This document shows, one piece after another, positions 26,699-34,931 of a stretch of 64,000 nucleotides of DNA. Position 1 is the first letter of the stretch. Every line of letters begins with the position of its first letter. Made by a program: the position numbers and the translations under genes. Under the pieces are notes generated by a model. It was not told the DNA's origin. It did not search any database and was given only the letters and a program-made list of their open reading frames with translations. The stretch comes from M3007 sp044350425 (lineage in GTDB: Bacteria; Bacteroidota; Bacteroidia; Chitinophagales; Saprospiraceae): the NCBI GenBank assembly GCA_044350425.1, contig JBILHS010000014.1:1-64000 (forward strand). Reading direction: 5' to 3'.

Positions 26699-27331
26699 TT
26701 ACCATCCTTTTTTGAGAAAGGCACGTGCCAGGATATATTGTATTAGTTCTGGTGAAATACGGTTCAAAAAAGCATTTAATCTGCCCATAAAAGAAAAGGT
26801 ATGTCGGAATTTCCGCTGTTCGATCATCCTGATGATGCCTTCTGCCACCACTGAAATAGGCTGTAGTCCAAAAATGCTTACATCCTCTTTGGGTATTTCC
26901 CCCCCCGCCCCATTATAAATCATTTTACCAGGCTCATTTTGGGTAAGACCTACAAAAGCGATCCCGACATAAATACCTGTTCCAAATAATTCGGACCGAA
27001 GTCCTTCTGCCAATGCCCTTAGCGCCATCTTAGCGGCACTATACGGGGTATAAAGCGGGAGACCATGAATTCCCGCGACGCTTGAAACAAAAAGCACCCC
27101 GCCACGGCTGGCCTTCAGATGGGGCAGGCATAATCTAGTCATGAATAATGCTCCGTTATAATTAACGTCCATAATCATACTCAAGGCTTCCGGGAGAATA
27201 TCTTCCACCCGTCCACGCATATTGACACCCGCGTTATTGATCAAATAATCAATACGGCCGAAACGTTGAATGGCCGCCGCGATGATCTTCTTACAATCTT
27301 CCAGATTTGCGACATCCGCGGGCACTGCCAA
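26699..27331 (-). pseudogene. SDR with missing N-terminus (decayed paralogue)
   Basis: The reading frame begins in the middle of an SDR. The first usable codon is TTG (27331), preceded two codons earlier by a stop. The protein starts at the D-V-A-N-L region that follows the third beta strand, so the TGxxxGxG cofactor loop and about 55 residues are absent. The remaining 210 residues keep NNAG, Ser and YSAAK catalytic motifs and the FLNRISPEL tail shared with the SDR at 24415-25218. It directly follows the epimerase-like gene, whose stop is about 15 bases upstream, so a deletion joined the two genes. Without the cofactor loop it should be inactive. Confidence 0.75.
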
Positions 27332-27345
27332 TACCTACGACCCAA

Positions 27346-28332
27346 TCAAGTCTGCAATTTCAACCAATCCACCGTGCGCTGAAGGCCCTCGGTTAAGGAG
27401 ACCGGCTTATATCCCAGCGCAACCTCTGCCTTTTCGGTGGAAAGCGCCCAGTGTTCCATAAACCGATCTACCCATTCCGGAGTCAGCAGTGGTGCTATTC
27501 CAAACCAATCAGCCCGGATCTTTAACAAATGTGCAGCTGCCTTCAAAATACTGACCGGAAGTGGGACCATCCGGTTTTGAACCCCGCTTACCTTGCTAAG
27601 CTTTTCAAAAAACGTTCTATAGGAGACGTTTTCTCCGCCCAGTGCATATCGTTCGCCTGCAATTCCCCGCTCCATTGCCAACAAATGACCGCTAACCACA
27701 TCATCAATAAATACATAATTGCCGATGCTATTTCCATCTCCCGGGTAAAACCGAAATTTCCCGGCCAGGTACAGGCGGACCATTTTGGTCACCCCATTGC
27801 TGGCGGTTTGCTGGCCCGGACCATAAACACGTGATGGGTTGACGATCACAATATCCTGACCTGCCTTGACCAGATCCTGGATCAGGGCCTCCGCTTTTGC
27901 TTTTGAGCGCTCGTATTCCGTACGAATCGGAGTCAGGCGAAGCGAATCTTCTGTAACCGACGGATTATCCAAAGAAGGGCCAAACACCCCTGCTGTGGAC
28001 GTAAAAACCACCCTTCGAACACCTTTTGTTGCAGCAGCTTTGAATACATTTTCAGCGCCCTTTACATTGACTCGAAAATAAGTTGCTGGCTCGCTGGCCC
28101 ATGGTCTGGCATATGCAGCCAGATGGTATACCTCCTCTACCCCTTCCATAGCATGCTCCAGGGCGTTCCTGTCAAATAAGTCTCCGGATATGGGCCGGAC
28201 TTCTTTGGACAAAAAACCAGTATTTCCCATATCCCGTACAAGTGCCTGCACGTTATACCCTTCCCTGATCAATTGATCTGACAAAGCCCCTCCGATAAAA
28301 CCAGTTGCCCCTGTGATCAGTATTTTTTTCAT
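27346..28332 (-). CDS. NAD-dependent epimerase/dehydratase-like (extended SDR), 328 aa
   Basis: Extended SDR with the N-terminal motif TGATGFIGG (about 8-16) and the catalytic YERSK. The ATG at 28332 lies 2 bases after the stop of the CPBP gene and begins MKKILITGATG, so the longer upstream frame is rejected. The group includes dihydroflavonol reductase-like and ceramide reductase-like enzymes as well as sugar epimerases. A second enzyme of the same type is encoded at 29076-30062. Tight spacing with the CPBP gene indicates one transcript. Acting on a keto-lipid fits the neighbours, but a sterol- or sugar-type substrate cannot be excluded. Confidence 0.85.
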   Translation of the reverse strand: MKKILITGATGFIGGALSDQLIREGYNVQALVRDMGNTGFLSKEVRPISGDLFDRNALEHAMEGVEEVYHLAAYARPWASEPATYFRVNVKGAENVFKAAATKGVRRVVFTSTAGVFGPSLDNPSVTEDSLRLTPIRTEYERSKAKAEALIQDLVKAGQDIVIVNPSRVYGPGQQTASNGVTKMVRLYLAGKFRFYPGDGNSIGNYVFIDDVVSGHLLAMERGIAGERYALGGENVSYRTFFEKLSKVSGVQNRMVPLPVSILKAAAHLLKIRADWFGIAPLLTPEWVDRFMEHWALSTEKAEVALGYKPVSLTEGLQRTVDWLKLQT

Positions 28333-28334
28333 TT

Positions 28335-29060
28335 CTATGTTCGATTGACCCGCATTTCCGGCTGATATTTTAAAGAAAACCACTCGTTGGACAGGGACAA
28401 TACCCAGTGTACCAGCAATGCCACCCAGATGGTTTGTGTTTGAATCGTAATGATACACAGCAACAAACCCAGGGGAATGGCTCCGATGCCTTCTTTGGCG
28501 CTTTTAGGCACATGCACCAGGGCATAAATGGCAGTATTGATCACGATCGCTGGCCAGGCGCCGAATGCGCGTGCACAGGAAAACAACAAGAATCCACGAA
28601 ACATCAGCTCGTAGGCCAGCAGATATCCCATCCAGCTCAAGGCACTCCAGACCAATAAGCTCCGGCTCCAGAGCTTGGTCCGGATCTCTGGATACTGGCT
28701 CAAATGATCCGCAGCATGTGTAGAGCGGGCGGTCATAAAAATCAGGATCGCTGATAAAGCCAGGATCCAGTACCCTGCAGCAGACGAAAACCGGGCCGAT
28801 ACCCCATAATCGGCCCATATCAGCCCGAATTTGGCGAACAAAATGCCGGCCGGAATTACACCAAAAGAAAGCATTCCAACCACGCGTTTGATGAAAACAT
28901 GGCGGGCCTGACCACGTTCAGTCCCAAAACGCCCGACCAGATATCGAAGCAGGTTTTCGGATTTGCCGGTAAACCAAAAGAGGATAAACCCAAAGGTGAC
29001 CATAATGATCGTCCAATTGGCTTCTGCTGCTGTACCGGACCAGGTCAGGGGAAATTCCAT
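28335..29060 (-). CDS. CPBP-family intramembrane protein, 241 aa
   Basis: A polytopic membrane protein with about seven hydrophobic segments. The CPBP (Abi/CAAX-like) motifs are present in slightly altered form: YELMFRGFLLF where EExxxR is usual (the first Glu is Tyr), YALVHVPKS (F-x3-H type) and a final LVHWVLSLSNE. Family members may be proteases or maturation factors; the changed first motif makes catalytic activity doubtful. It sits between two epimerase-like genes with 15-base and 2-base gaps, so all three are surely co-transcribed. A role in membrane-lipid handling is only suggested by context. Confidence 0.8.
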   Translation of the reverse strand: MEFPLTWSGTAAEANWTIIMVTFGFILFWFTGKSENLLRYLVGRFGTERGQARHVFIKRVVGMLSFGVIPAGILFAKFGLIWADYGVSARFSSAAGYWILALSAILIFMTARSTHAADHLSQYPEIRTKLWSRSLLVWSALSWMGYLLAYELMFRGFLLFSCARAFGAWPAIVINTAIYALVHVPKSAKEGIGAIPLGLLLCIITIQTQTIWVALLVHWVLSLSNEWFSLKYQPEMRVNRT

Positions 29061-29075
29061 AGGGATTCGGTTTGA

Positions 29076-30062
29076 TTAATCTACATAATGATTGGTTTTC
29101 AACCATTCAAATTCATTGCGAATGGCTTCTTCAATCGGGGTTTGTGGCATTTTGAGCTCTAAAACTGCCTTGGCCGGAGAATAATACTGGCCATCACAGG
29201 ATACCTTGGCGGTGGCATGGTTGATATTGGGTGGCCTGTGAAATAATTTTCCTATCAAGGTGCCGATGTATCCAACCAAAAGAATTGCCAGATCCGGGAG
29301 CTTTATCCCGGGTGGTTTTACACCCAGGATCGGGGCCATTTTTTCAAACAACTCCTGGTAACTCAGGTTGGAATTGCCTGCAATATAACATTCTCCTACC
29401 CGACCCTCGGTGATCGCATTGACGCAGGCGCGCGCCACATCTTTTGCGTATACAAAGTTTTTTCCTCCGGAGGAATATCCAGGCAACTCCTTTTTATAGA
29501 CTGCCACAATCATCTTGCCGGAGCTGGGTTGCGAATCATATTCTCCAAACATAAAGGTGGGATTCACTACTACTGCAGGCAGGCCGCTTTCCCGGGTAGC
29601 CTGTAACACATATTCCTGTGCTTTAAACTTGGAGTCTACATAATCCAGATGATACTTATAACCGTCAGAAGGTTGATCTTCGGTACCCGGATGCTCCTTT
29701 GTTCCCAATTGAAAGCAACTGGCAGAGCTCACATAAACCATCCGTTTAACACCTTGCTCGAGGACGATATTGACAACGTTTTTTGTTCCGTTCAAATTGA
29801 CATCCCAGATATCCGGCGAGCGGGGTGGCCAGACCTTGGTACTGGCTGCCGCGTGAATCACCGCTTCGCAGCCTGCCATGGCCTGCCTCAGCTCGTCCGG
29901 ATGGCAGATGTCGCCAGCAAAAAGTTCGATTGGCAAGCCTTCCAAAGTGTGCGAATGACTCCCTGGATAGACCATGGCCTTTACGGCGTACCCGTTGGCC
30001 AATAATTCTCGGACTATGTGGCTGCCAAGCAAGCCATCGGATCCTGTTACTAAAACTTTCAT
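29076..30062 (-). CDS. NAD-dependent epimerase/dehydratase-like (extended SDR), 328 aa
   Basis: Same length and fold as the enzyme at 27346-28332. The cofactor motif is TGSDGLLGS (about 6-14) and the catalytic pair is in YVDSK. The ATG at 30062 starts MKVLVTGSDG; the longer frame from 30131 has no support. It is the first gene of the operon with the CPBP protein. Two similar extended SDRs in one operon suggest consecutive or alternative reductions on related substrates. A TGACnnnnGTCA dyad lies about 155 bases upstream (30217-30228). Specific substrate unknown. Confidence 0.85.
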   Translation of the reverse strand: MKVLVTGSDGLLGSHIVRELLANGYAVKAMVYPGSHSHTLEGLPIELFAGDICHPDELRQAMAGCEAVIHAAASTKVWPPRSPDIWDVNLNGTKNVVNIVLEQGVKRMVYVSSASCFQLGTKEHPGTEDQPSDGYKYHLDYVDSKFKAQEYVLQATRESGLPAVVVNPTFMFGEYDSQPSSGKMIVAVYKKELPGYSSGGKNFVYAKDVARACVNAITEGRVGECYIAGNSNLSYQELFEKMAPILGVKPPGIKLPDLAILLVGYIGTLIGKLFHRPPNINHATAKVSCDGQYYSPAKAVLELKMPQTPIEEAIRNEFEWLKTNHYVD

Positions 30063-30187
30063 GTAGATCAGATTTAAATGAACAGACCCGAAAAGTGAAA
30101 GGGGACAATAATGGGTAAGATAAAGATTCAAAACCCTTTGGGTCTGATGAGCCCTTGAAAATTGGTTAGCGCATCACTTCCACAGCA

Positions 30188-30228
30188 AAAGAATAAATAG
30201 GGGTGGGCCTGACCAATGACATTTGTCA
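30188..30228 (-). promoter_or_regulatory. Candidate operon promoter with TGACATTTGTCA dyad
   Basis: The dyad at 30217-30228 is centred about 33 bases upstream of TTCTTTTG (30193-30186 on the minus strand), a one-mismatch version of TAnnTTTG. The spacing is the same as in front of usp. The gap 30063-30365 otherwise holds the tsf terminator and no gene. Confidence 0.35.
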
Positions 30229-30292
30229 ACCTGATATATGATCTTAAGCCTGGTCAGGATGACAAAGTGCCGGTCATTTCAAAAGCGGCCAT

Positions 30293-30333
30293 AAAAAAAG
30301 CGAGTCATCGCTGCCAGAAGCAGGATGACTCGC
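30293..30333 (-). terminator. Rho-independent terminator of the rplM-tsf operon
   Basis: GCGAGTCATC (30300-30309) and GATGACTCGC (30324-30333) form a 10-base perfect stem. Read on the minus strand it is followed by seven T residues. It lies 33 bases after the tsf stop. Confidence 0.9.
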
Positions 30334-30365
30334 CTATATGTTTGTGCAAAGTGTTCGAGTGAAAA

Positions 30366-31196
30366 TTACAGCGAAATGTGCTTGAATGCAGTCACTGTAA
30401 GGTCTTTGTCCAAAGAGCGGAGGTATTGGTCCACCGTCTGGTCGTTGTTCTTCACGAATTTCTGGCTGAGCAGGGTGCTCTCCTGGAAGAACTTATTGAG
30501 ACGGCCCAGTGCGATCTTCTCGAGCATATCTTCGGCTTTGCCTTCGTTGCGTGCGAGTTCTTTACCGATCTCGATCTCTTTTTCGATCATTTTTGGATCG
30601 ACGTCATCGCGGCTTACAGAAACCGGATTCATTGCAGCGATCTGCATAGCGATGTCGCGACCAGCCTGCTCGAATTGTTCGCCACTCTGGCTAAGTGCTA
30701 CGGCTACAGAACGTTTGTTGTTCGAGTGGTTGTAGGTCAGGATCTGAGCGCCAGTGATAGGCTCGTAGCGGCCGATCTCGATCTTTTCGCCGATCACACC
30801 TACCTGCTCTCCTACTTTCTCGCCGATGGTCAGAGCGCCTTCGTATGGAAGTGCCAGAATAGCTTCGAGGGTAGTTGGAAAGTTTTCCAGTGCAATGTTT
30901 GCGAATTTGGTTGCCATCGCGATAAAGCCTTCGTTGCGGGCTGCGAAGTCTGTTTCGCAGTTCACTGCCAGTACAATGGCACGCGTCTGGTCAGCATTCG
31001 TCAAGGCAATTACCACACCTTCTTTGGCCTCGCGATCTTCACGCTTAGCGGCTTTAGCGATGCCTTTTTTACGAAGCCAGTCTTGAGCAGCTTCGGTATC
31101 GCCATTGGATTCTTCCAGGGCTTTTTTACAGTCCATCATACCTGCGCCAGTCAATTCGCGCAGTTTTGAAATATCGGCAGCAGAAACTTTTGTCAT
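30366..31196 (-). CDS. tsf: Translation elongation factor Ts
   Basis: Guanine-nucleotide exchange factor for EF-Tu. The N-terminal UBA-like domain (KLRELTGAGMMDCKKALEESNGD) and the core motif ALVAVNCETDF-like segment (VLAVNCETDFAARN) are typical. Length 276 residues is normal for Bacteroidota. It is the last gene of rplM-rpsI-rpsB-tsf. A 145-base gap with a long hairpin separates it from rpsB, and a strong terminator follows at 30293-30333. Start ATG at 31196. Confidence 0.98.
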   Translation of the reverse strand: MTKVSAADISKLRELTGAGMMDCKKALEESNGDTEAAQDWLRKKGIAKAAKREDREAKEGVVIALTNADQTRAIVLAVNCETDFAARNEGFIAMATKFANIALENFPTTLEAILALPYEGALTIGEKVGEQVGVIGEKIEIGRYEPITGAQILTYNHSNNKRSVAVALSQSGEQFEQAGRDIAMQIAAMNPVSVSRDDVDPKMIEKEIEIGKELARNEGKAEDMLEKIALGRLNKFFQESTLLSQKFVKNNDQTVDQYLRSLDKDLTVTAFKHISL

Positions 31197-31247
31197 CTTT
31201 TTTAAATGTGGTCAATTAATTAATGTGGACAATGTGGTCAATGAGTT

Positions 31248-31335
31248 AATGTGGTCAATTTTTGAATGTGGTCAATGTGAGCAATGTGGGCTACCCCATT
31301 GACCACATTGACCACATTCAAAAATTGACCACATT
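31248..31335. repeat. Long hairpin between rpsB and tsf
   Basis: The arms 31248-31290 and 31295-31335 pair over about 40 bases with few differences and only a short loop. They are built from AATGTGGTCAAT units, which also occur singly at 31205-31245. The hairpin begins 8 bases after the rpsB stop, inside the operon, so it may cause partial termination or RNA processing before tsf. Confidence 0.75.
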
Positions 31336-31342
31336 CAACAAA

Positions 31343-32065
31343 TTATTCGGCGCCTTCTTTCTCGTCACCTTTAGCGGCTTTGCGCTCTTCGAGGCCTTCG
31401 CGGATAGCGTTAACCAGGTAGTTGGTGATGTAAGAAATAGACTTTGAAGCGTCATCGTTGCTTGGGATGGCGAAATCAACCTGCGTTGGATCAGAGTTGG
31501 TGTCGACCATGCCAAAAGTTTTGACGTTCAGTTTTTTAGCCTCCGCGAGTGCAAGGTGTTCGTGGTGAATGTCCACGATGAACACCGCTGAAGGAAGACG
31601 GTTCAATTGTTCGATACCGCCAAAGTGTTTGGTCATTTTGATGTGCTCACGACCGAACATGAGGCGTTCTTTTTTGGTGATACTGGTAAGGGTCGTATCA
31701 GCCAGAACGCGTTCGATGTGTTGCATTTTCTTCACCGATTTGCGGATGGTGGCGAAGTTGGTCATCATACCACCCAACCAACGCTCGGTTACGAAAGGCA
31801 TACCTACGCTTTCGGCAGCTTTCTGCACGATTTCGCGGGCTTGTTTTTTGGTAGCAACAAACATGATCTTTTTACCACTTTTAGCCATGGCTTTCATAGC
31901 CAGTGCTGAACGCTCCAGCATGTCGGCGGTGCGGTTGAGGTCAATGATGTGTACACCCTTGTGCTCCATAAAGATATACGGAGTCATCTTGGGATTCCAT
32001 TTTTTGCGCAAGTGGCCAAAGTGACAACCAGCGTCGAGGAGTTCCTTATATGTAGGCTTCTGCAT
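31343..32065 (-). CDS. rpsB: 30S ribosomal protein S2
   Basis: The family pattern is complete: LLDAGCHFGHLRKKWNPKM at the N-terminus, HIIDLNRTADMLERS, FVATKKQA, WLGGMMTNF and FGMVDTNSDP. The length of 240 residues is usual. The C-terminal tail is charged (EERKAAKGDEKEGAE). Part of the rplM operon; 81 bases separate it from rpsI. S2 binds the 30S body and recruits S1-type function at the mRNA exit. Confidence 0.98.
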   Translation of the reverse strand: MQKPTYKELLDAGCHFGHLRKKWNPKMTPYIFMEHKGVHIIDLNRTADMLERSALAMKAMAKSGKKIMFVATKKQAREIVQKAAESVGMPFVTERWLGGMMTNFATIRKSVKKMQHIERVLADTTLTSITKKERLMFGREHIKMTKHFGGIEQLNRLPSAVFIVDIHHEHLALAEAKKLNVKTFGMVDTNSDPTQVDFAIPSNDDASKSISYITNYLVNAIREGLEERKAAKGDEKEGAE

Positions 32066-32146
32066 GAGAAGTTATAAGTTAAGAGTGATGAGTTAGGAGT
32101 GCATAAAGCACTTGAAACTTCCTCCTTTCCCGGGAGGACTTTGACT

Positions 32147-32533
32147 TTAACGCTTAGAGAACTGGAAGTTCTTACGTGCTTTTGGCTTACCGTATTTCTT
32201 ACGTTCTACGGCACGGCTGTCACGCGTGAGGAATTTACGAACTTTCAGCGGCGAGCGGAACTCTTCGTTGAGCTTCACCAGGGCGCGGCTTAAGCCCATA
32301 CGCACGGCTTCAGACTGGCCTTTATAGCCACCACCGCGTACGTTCACTTTCAGATCATAAGCATTTTCGATGCCTACTACGGTAAAAGGATCCGTCACGT
32401 TGTGCTGCACGTGCATTTGTGGGAAGTATTCGCGGTAATCTTTGCCGTTTACCGTGATTTTGCCTTCTCCTTTCATCAAATAAACGCGGGCAACTGCGGT
32501 TTTACGACGGCCCACGGCATTTATCATTTCCAT
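32147..32533 (-). CDS. rpsI: 30S ribosomal protein S9
   Basis: The 128-residue protein shows the S9 hallmarks: AVGRRKTAVARVYL at the start, the GGGYKGQSEAVRMGLSRAL segment and the basic C-terminus KPKARKNFQFSKR whose last Lys-Arg contacts the P-site tRNA. It follows rplM in the standard order found in most bacteria, with a 170-base gap that contains no gene. Confidence 0.98.
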   Translation of the reverse strand: MEMINAVGRRKTAVARVYLMKGEGKITVNGKDYREYFPQMHVQHNVTDPFTVVGIENAYDLKVNVRGGGYKGQSEAVRMGLSRALVKLNEEFRSPLKVRKFLTRDSRAVERKKYGKPKARKNFQFSKR

Positions 32534-32705
32534 ATCAAAGATGTGAGAGTGTGGTCAAATTGAAACCCTTTTTCGCCCATCGCTTTCGTTAAAACTCCGG
32601 CAGATGTAAAGGCTATGTCGGGTAAAAAAGTAGTCCAGGTAATCCGTGCATTCAACCGGAGTTAGATGTTTTGAAAACATCATTCTGGTTGCCCAAACAG
32701 ATCAA

Positions 32706-33164
32706 TTAGTCATTGGACGTTTTAAGAACAAGTACTTCAGGCTTTTGCGCAGCATGTGGGTGATTGGAACCCTTGTATACAAACATTTTCTTGTACATAG
32801 CGCGTCCAAGCTTGGTTTTAGGCAACATACCTTTTACCCCGATCTCAACGATACGCTCCGGAAATTTTGTGCGCATTACGTCTGCGACCACTACTTTCAA
32901 ACCACCCGGGTGGTGTGAGTGGTGCTTGTATTCTTTCAGGGCCCATTTTTTGCCGGTGAAGCGAATCTTTTCGGCGTTGATCACGATGACATAATCACCT
33001 GTGTCGGCATGTGGGGTGTACGACGGTTTGTTCTTCCCGCGCAAGATTGAAGCGATCTCAGCACACATACGACCCGTGATCTGGTTCTCAGCGTCGATGA
33101 TGTACCACTTGTGCTCCGCTTTTTCTTTACTGACGGAGACCGTCCGATAGCTCAGTGTATCCAT
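32706..33164 (-). CDS. rplM: 50S ribosomal protein L13
   Basis: L13 motifs are clear: KWYIIDAENQITGRMCAEIASILRG, HADTGDYVIVINAEKI, RFTGKKWALKEYKHHSHHPGG and GMLPKTKLGRAMYKKMFVYKG. At 152 residues it is slightly longer than E. coli L13, as usual in this phylum. It is the first gene of the operon with rpsI, rpsB and tsf. A promoter-like pair of elements lies at 33240-33270 and a possible leader hairpin at 33190-33226. Confidence 0.98.
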   Translation of the reverse strand: MDTLSYRTVSVSKEKAEHKWYIIDAENQITGRMCAEIASILRGKNKPSYTPHADTGDYVIVINAEKIRFTGKKWALKEYKHHSHHPGGLKVVVADVMRTKFPERIVEIGVKGMLPKTKLGRAMYKKMFVYKGSNHPHAAQKPEVLVLKTSND

Positions 33165-33189
33165 TTTTATTGAAAAATTTGTAACGTTT

Positions 33190-33226
33190 GAAAGGGCCGA
33201 AAAATCTTTTTAATAAAGACCCTTTC
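33190..33226 (-). promoter_or_regulatory. Possible leader hairpin of rplM
   Basis: GAAAGGGCC (33190-33198) and GACCCTTTC (33218-33226) can pair in the transcribed leader between the predicted promoter and the rplM start. Ribosomal operons often carry autoregulatory leader structures, but no specific resemblance to a known one is claimed. Confidence 0.3.
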
Positions 33227-33239
33227 CTCAAAGAGGCTG

Positions 33240-33270
33240 CAAATGTAAAACGACCGGCCACACTGTGCAA
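33240..33270 (-). promoter_or_regulatory. Promoter of the rplM operon
   Basis: On the minus strand TACATTTG (33247-33240) matches the -7 consensus TAnnTTTG, and CTTG ends 20 bases upstream (around 33268-33271) as a -33-like element. It is 76 bases before the rplM ATG. The rest of the gap 33165-33614 has no gene; a TATTTTTG near 33448 may serve the plus-strand adaptor gene. Confidence 0.55.
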
Positions 33271-33614
33271 GGGTAGACGAAAAGTTTTTTAGATGATTTG
33301 ATCCAACTTGTTGATAATCAGTTTAATTATCGCCCAATTATTTTTTGTTGGTAAAATACCTGAGCGGGTTTTTCAATGAATATCAACGTTTTGTGGAGGT
33401 CTGCTTTAAGTTTGCAACTTTGAACGGGCTGGTTCCGGAGTGAATACTATTTTTGCACCCTGACTGTTTTAAGGTTTTTCGATCAGGTGCTTTTGTTGCC
33501 TTGTTTTTTAAACCCTTTCCCCACAGGAGAGTTTAGTGAACAGCCGCCCAATAGAACGTGAGCACCATACCCTGTTACTTTCATCTGATTCCAAAAAGCC
33601 AAAACTATCTATCC

Positions 33615-34661
33615 ATGAAGCCATTATTTGCACTAATAGGTGCCACACTTTTCCTCTTTTCCTGTGGAAAATCTGATAAAAACGCAGGCGCTCCCGGTGT
33701 TACGCAGGGGAAACCTACACTCAGCGTATCTTCTGTGGAAGGTTTTGTAGCTAAACCCAGCGTGCTCACCGAGCGCGTGACGGCCAGCGGCAATCTGGTG
33801 CCTGCCGAAGAGACCGAATTGCACCCGGAAGCATCCGGCCGGGTGATCCGCCTGAACCTACCCGAAGGCCGTCCCGTGCGCAAGGGTGATCTATTGTTGA
33901 AGATTTTTGACGAAGACCTTAAAACCCAGCTCCGAAAACTTGAAACGCAACTCAAACAGGCAGAGATTACCGAACAACGCCTGACCGAGTTGCTGAAGGT
34001 CAAAGGGGTAAGTCAACAGGAATATGACCTGGCAGTACTACAAGCCCAAACTTTCCGGGCGGACATCGAATTGCTGCGTATCAACATCAGCAAAACCGAA
34101 CTCCGGGCTCCCTATGATGGCATTCTTGGCCTGCGACGCATCAGCCCGGGCGCCTACGTCTCACCGGCCACAGCCATCACTACCCTTCGCTCGGCTTCTG
34201 CACTCAAACTTGACTTTGCAGTACCCGAAAAATACAGCCAGCAACTCCGGACCGGTCAATCGCTGGACTTTACCGTAGAAGGAAGCAAATCGCCCCATAA
34301 AGCCACCGTTCAAGCCACTGAACAGCGTATTACGGAAGGCTCCCGCGATCTGCAGGTTCGTGCGGTGGTGGGCGACAGTCGGGGATTATTGCCCGGGGCT
34401 TTTGCCGAGGTAAGTCTGGCCATAGGAAGTAATTCTAAAGCCCTGCTCATTCCAAACCAGGCCATCATCCCGCAGGCCCGCGACAAAAAAGTGATCCTTT
34501 GCAAGAATGGAAAGGCTACGTTTGTGGTGGTAAAAACAGGCGTAAGGCAGGCCGGAATGATCGAGATCACAGAAGGCATTGCTCCCGGCGACACGGTTTG
34601 TACCACCGGGATGTTGTTCCTTCGCCCGGATGCAGCAGTAACATTTTCAAAGATAGATTGA
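33615..34661 (+). CDS. RND efflux periplasmic adaptor lipoprotein (HlyD/MFP family), 348 aa
   Basis: The ATG at 33615 starts a lipoprotein signal with lipobox LFSC, so the longer frame from 33558 is rejected. The adaptor layout follows: barrel-sandwich half (GNLVPAEETELHPEASGRVIRLN), a short coiled-coil hairpin (about residues 95-135, LKTQLRKLETQLKQAEITEQRL), the second half with LRAPYDGILGLRRISPGAYV, a beta-barrel and the membrane-proximal domain. Such adaptors link an RND pump to an outer-membrane channel. Neither partner is next to it; the following gene is a small membrane protein. The pump may be elsewhere. Confidence 0.9.
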   Translation: MKPLFALIGATLFLFSCGKSDKNAGAPGVTQGKPTLSVSSVEGFVAKPSVLTERVTASGNLVPAEETELHPEASGRVIRLNLPEGRPVRKGDLLLKIFDEDLKTQLRKLETQLKQAEITEQRLTELLKVKGVSQQEYDLAVLQAQTFRADIELLRINISKTELRAPYDGILGLRRISPGAYVSPATAITTLRSASALKLDFAVPEKYSQQLRTGQSLDFTVEGSKSPHKATVQATEQRITEGSRDLQVRAVVGDSRGLLPGAFAEVSLAIGSNSKALLIPNQAIIPQARDKKVILCKNGKATFVVVKTGVRQAGMIEITEGIAPGDTVCTTGMLFLRPDAAVTFSKID

Positions 34662-34662
34662 G

Positions 34663-34930
34663 TTTTGAGTGGCAAGTTTTGAGTGGCAAGTTTTGAGTGG
34701 CAAGTTTAAAGTTGCAAGTTTAAAGTGGCACGTGGCACGTTTAAAATTTTGAGTCCTGGAGTGGATTATTGCTTTCTTCCAGCTTGAATTTTGCCCGTTT
34801 TTAACCTAAACCTTTTTACCTGCCCTCGCTCAACTTGCAACTTATTACCTGCCCCCTCCAACTTGAAACTTTTTACTTGAAACTTGAAACCTGCCCCCTT
34901 TCAACTTGCAATTTGAAACTTTTTACTAAC
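34663..34930. repeat. Tandem and dispersed short repeats after the adaptor gene
   Basis: Three tandem copies of TTTTGAGTGGCAAG start at 34663, directly after the stop, followed by degenerate AAGTTTAAAGTGGCA units. From 34829 to 34930 two direct copies of a pattern like AACTTGCAACTT and ACCTGCCCCCT occur. AACTTGC and GCAAGTT are complementary, so the two blocks can pair loosely. No gene is seen in 34662-34931. Confidence 0.6.
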
Positions 34931-34931
34931 T

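Noticed and set aside
30131..30300. Possible tRNA or small RNA upstream of the epimerase operon
   Set aside because: Short dyads are present but no cloverleaf or CCA-type end can be drawn, and the stem at 30300 is better explained as the tsf terminator.
34663..34930. Possible CRISPR-like repeats
   Set aside because: The units are short tandem or irregular repeats without constant spacers, and no cas gene is near.
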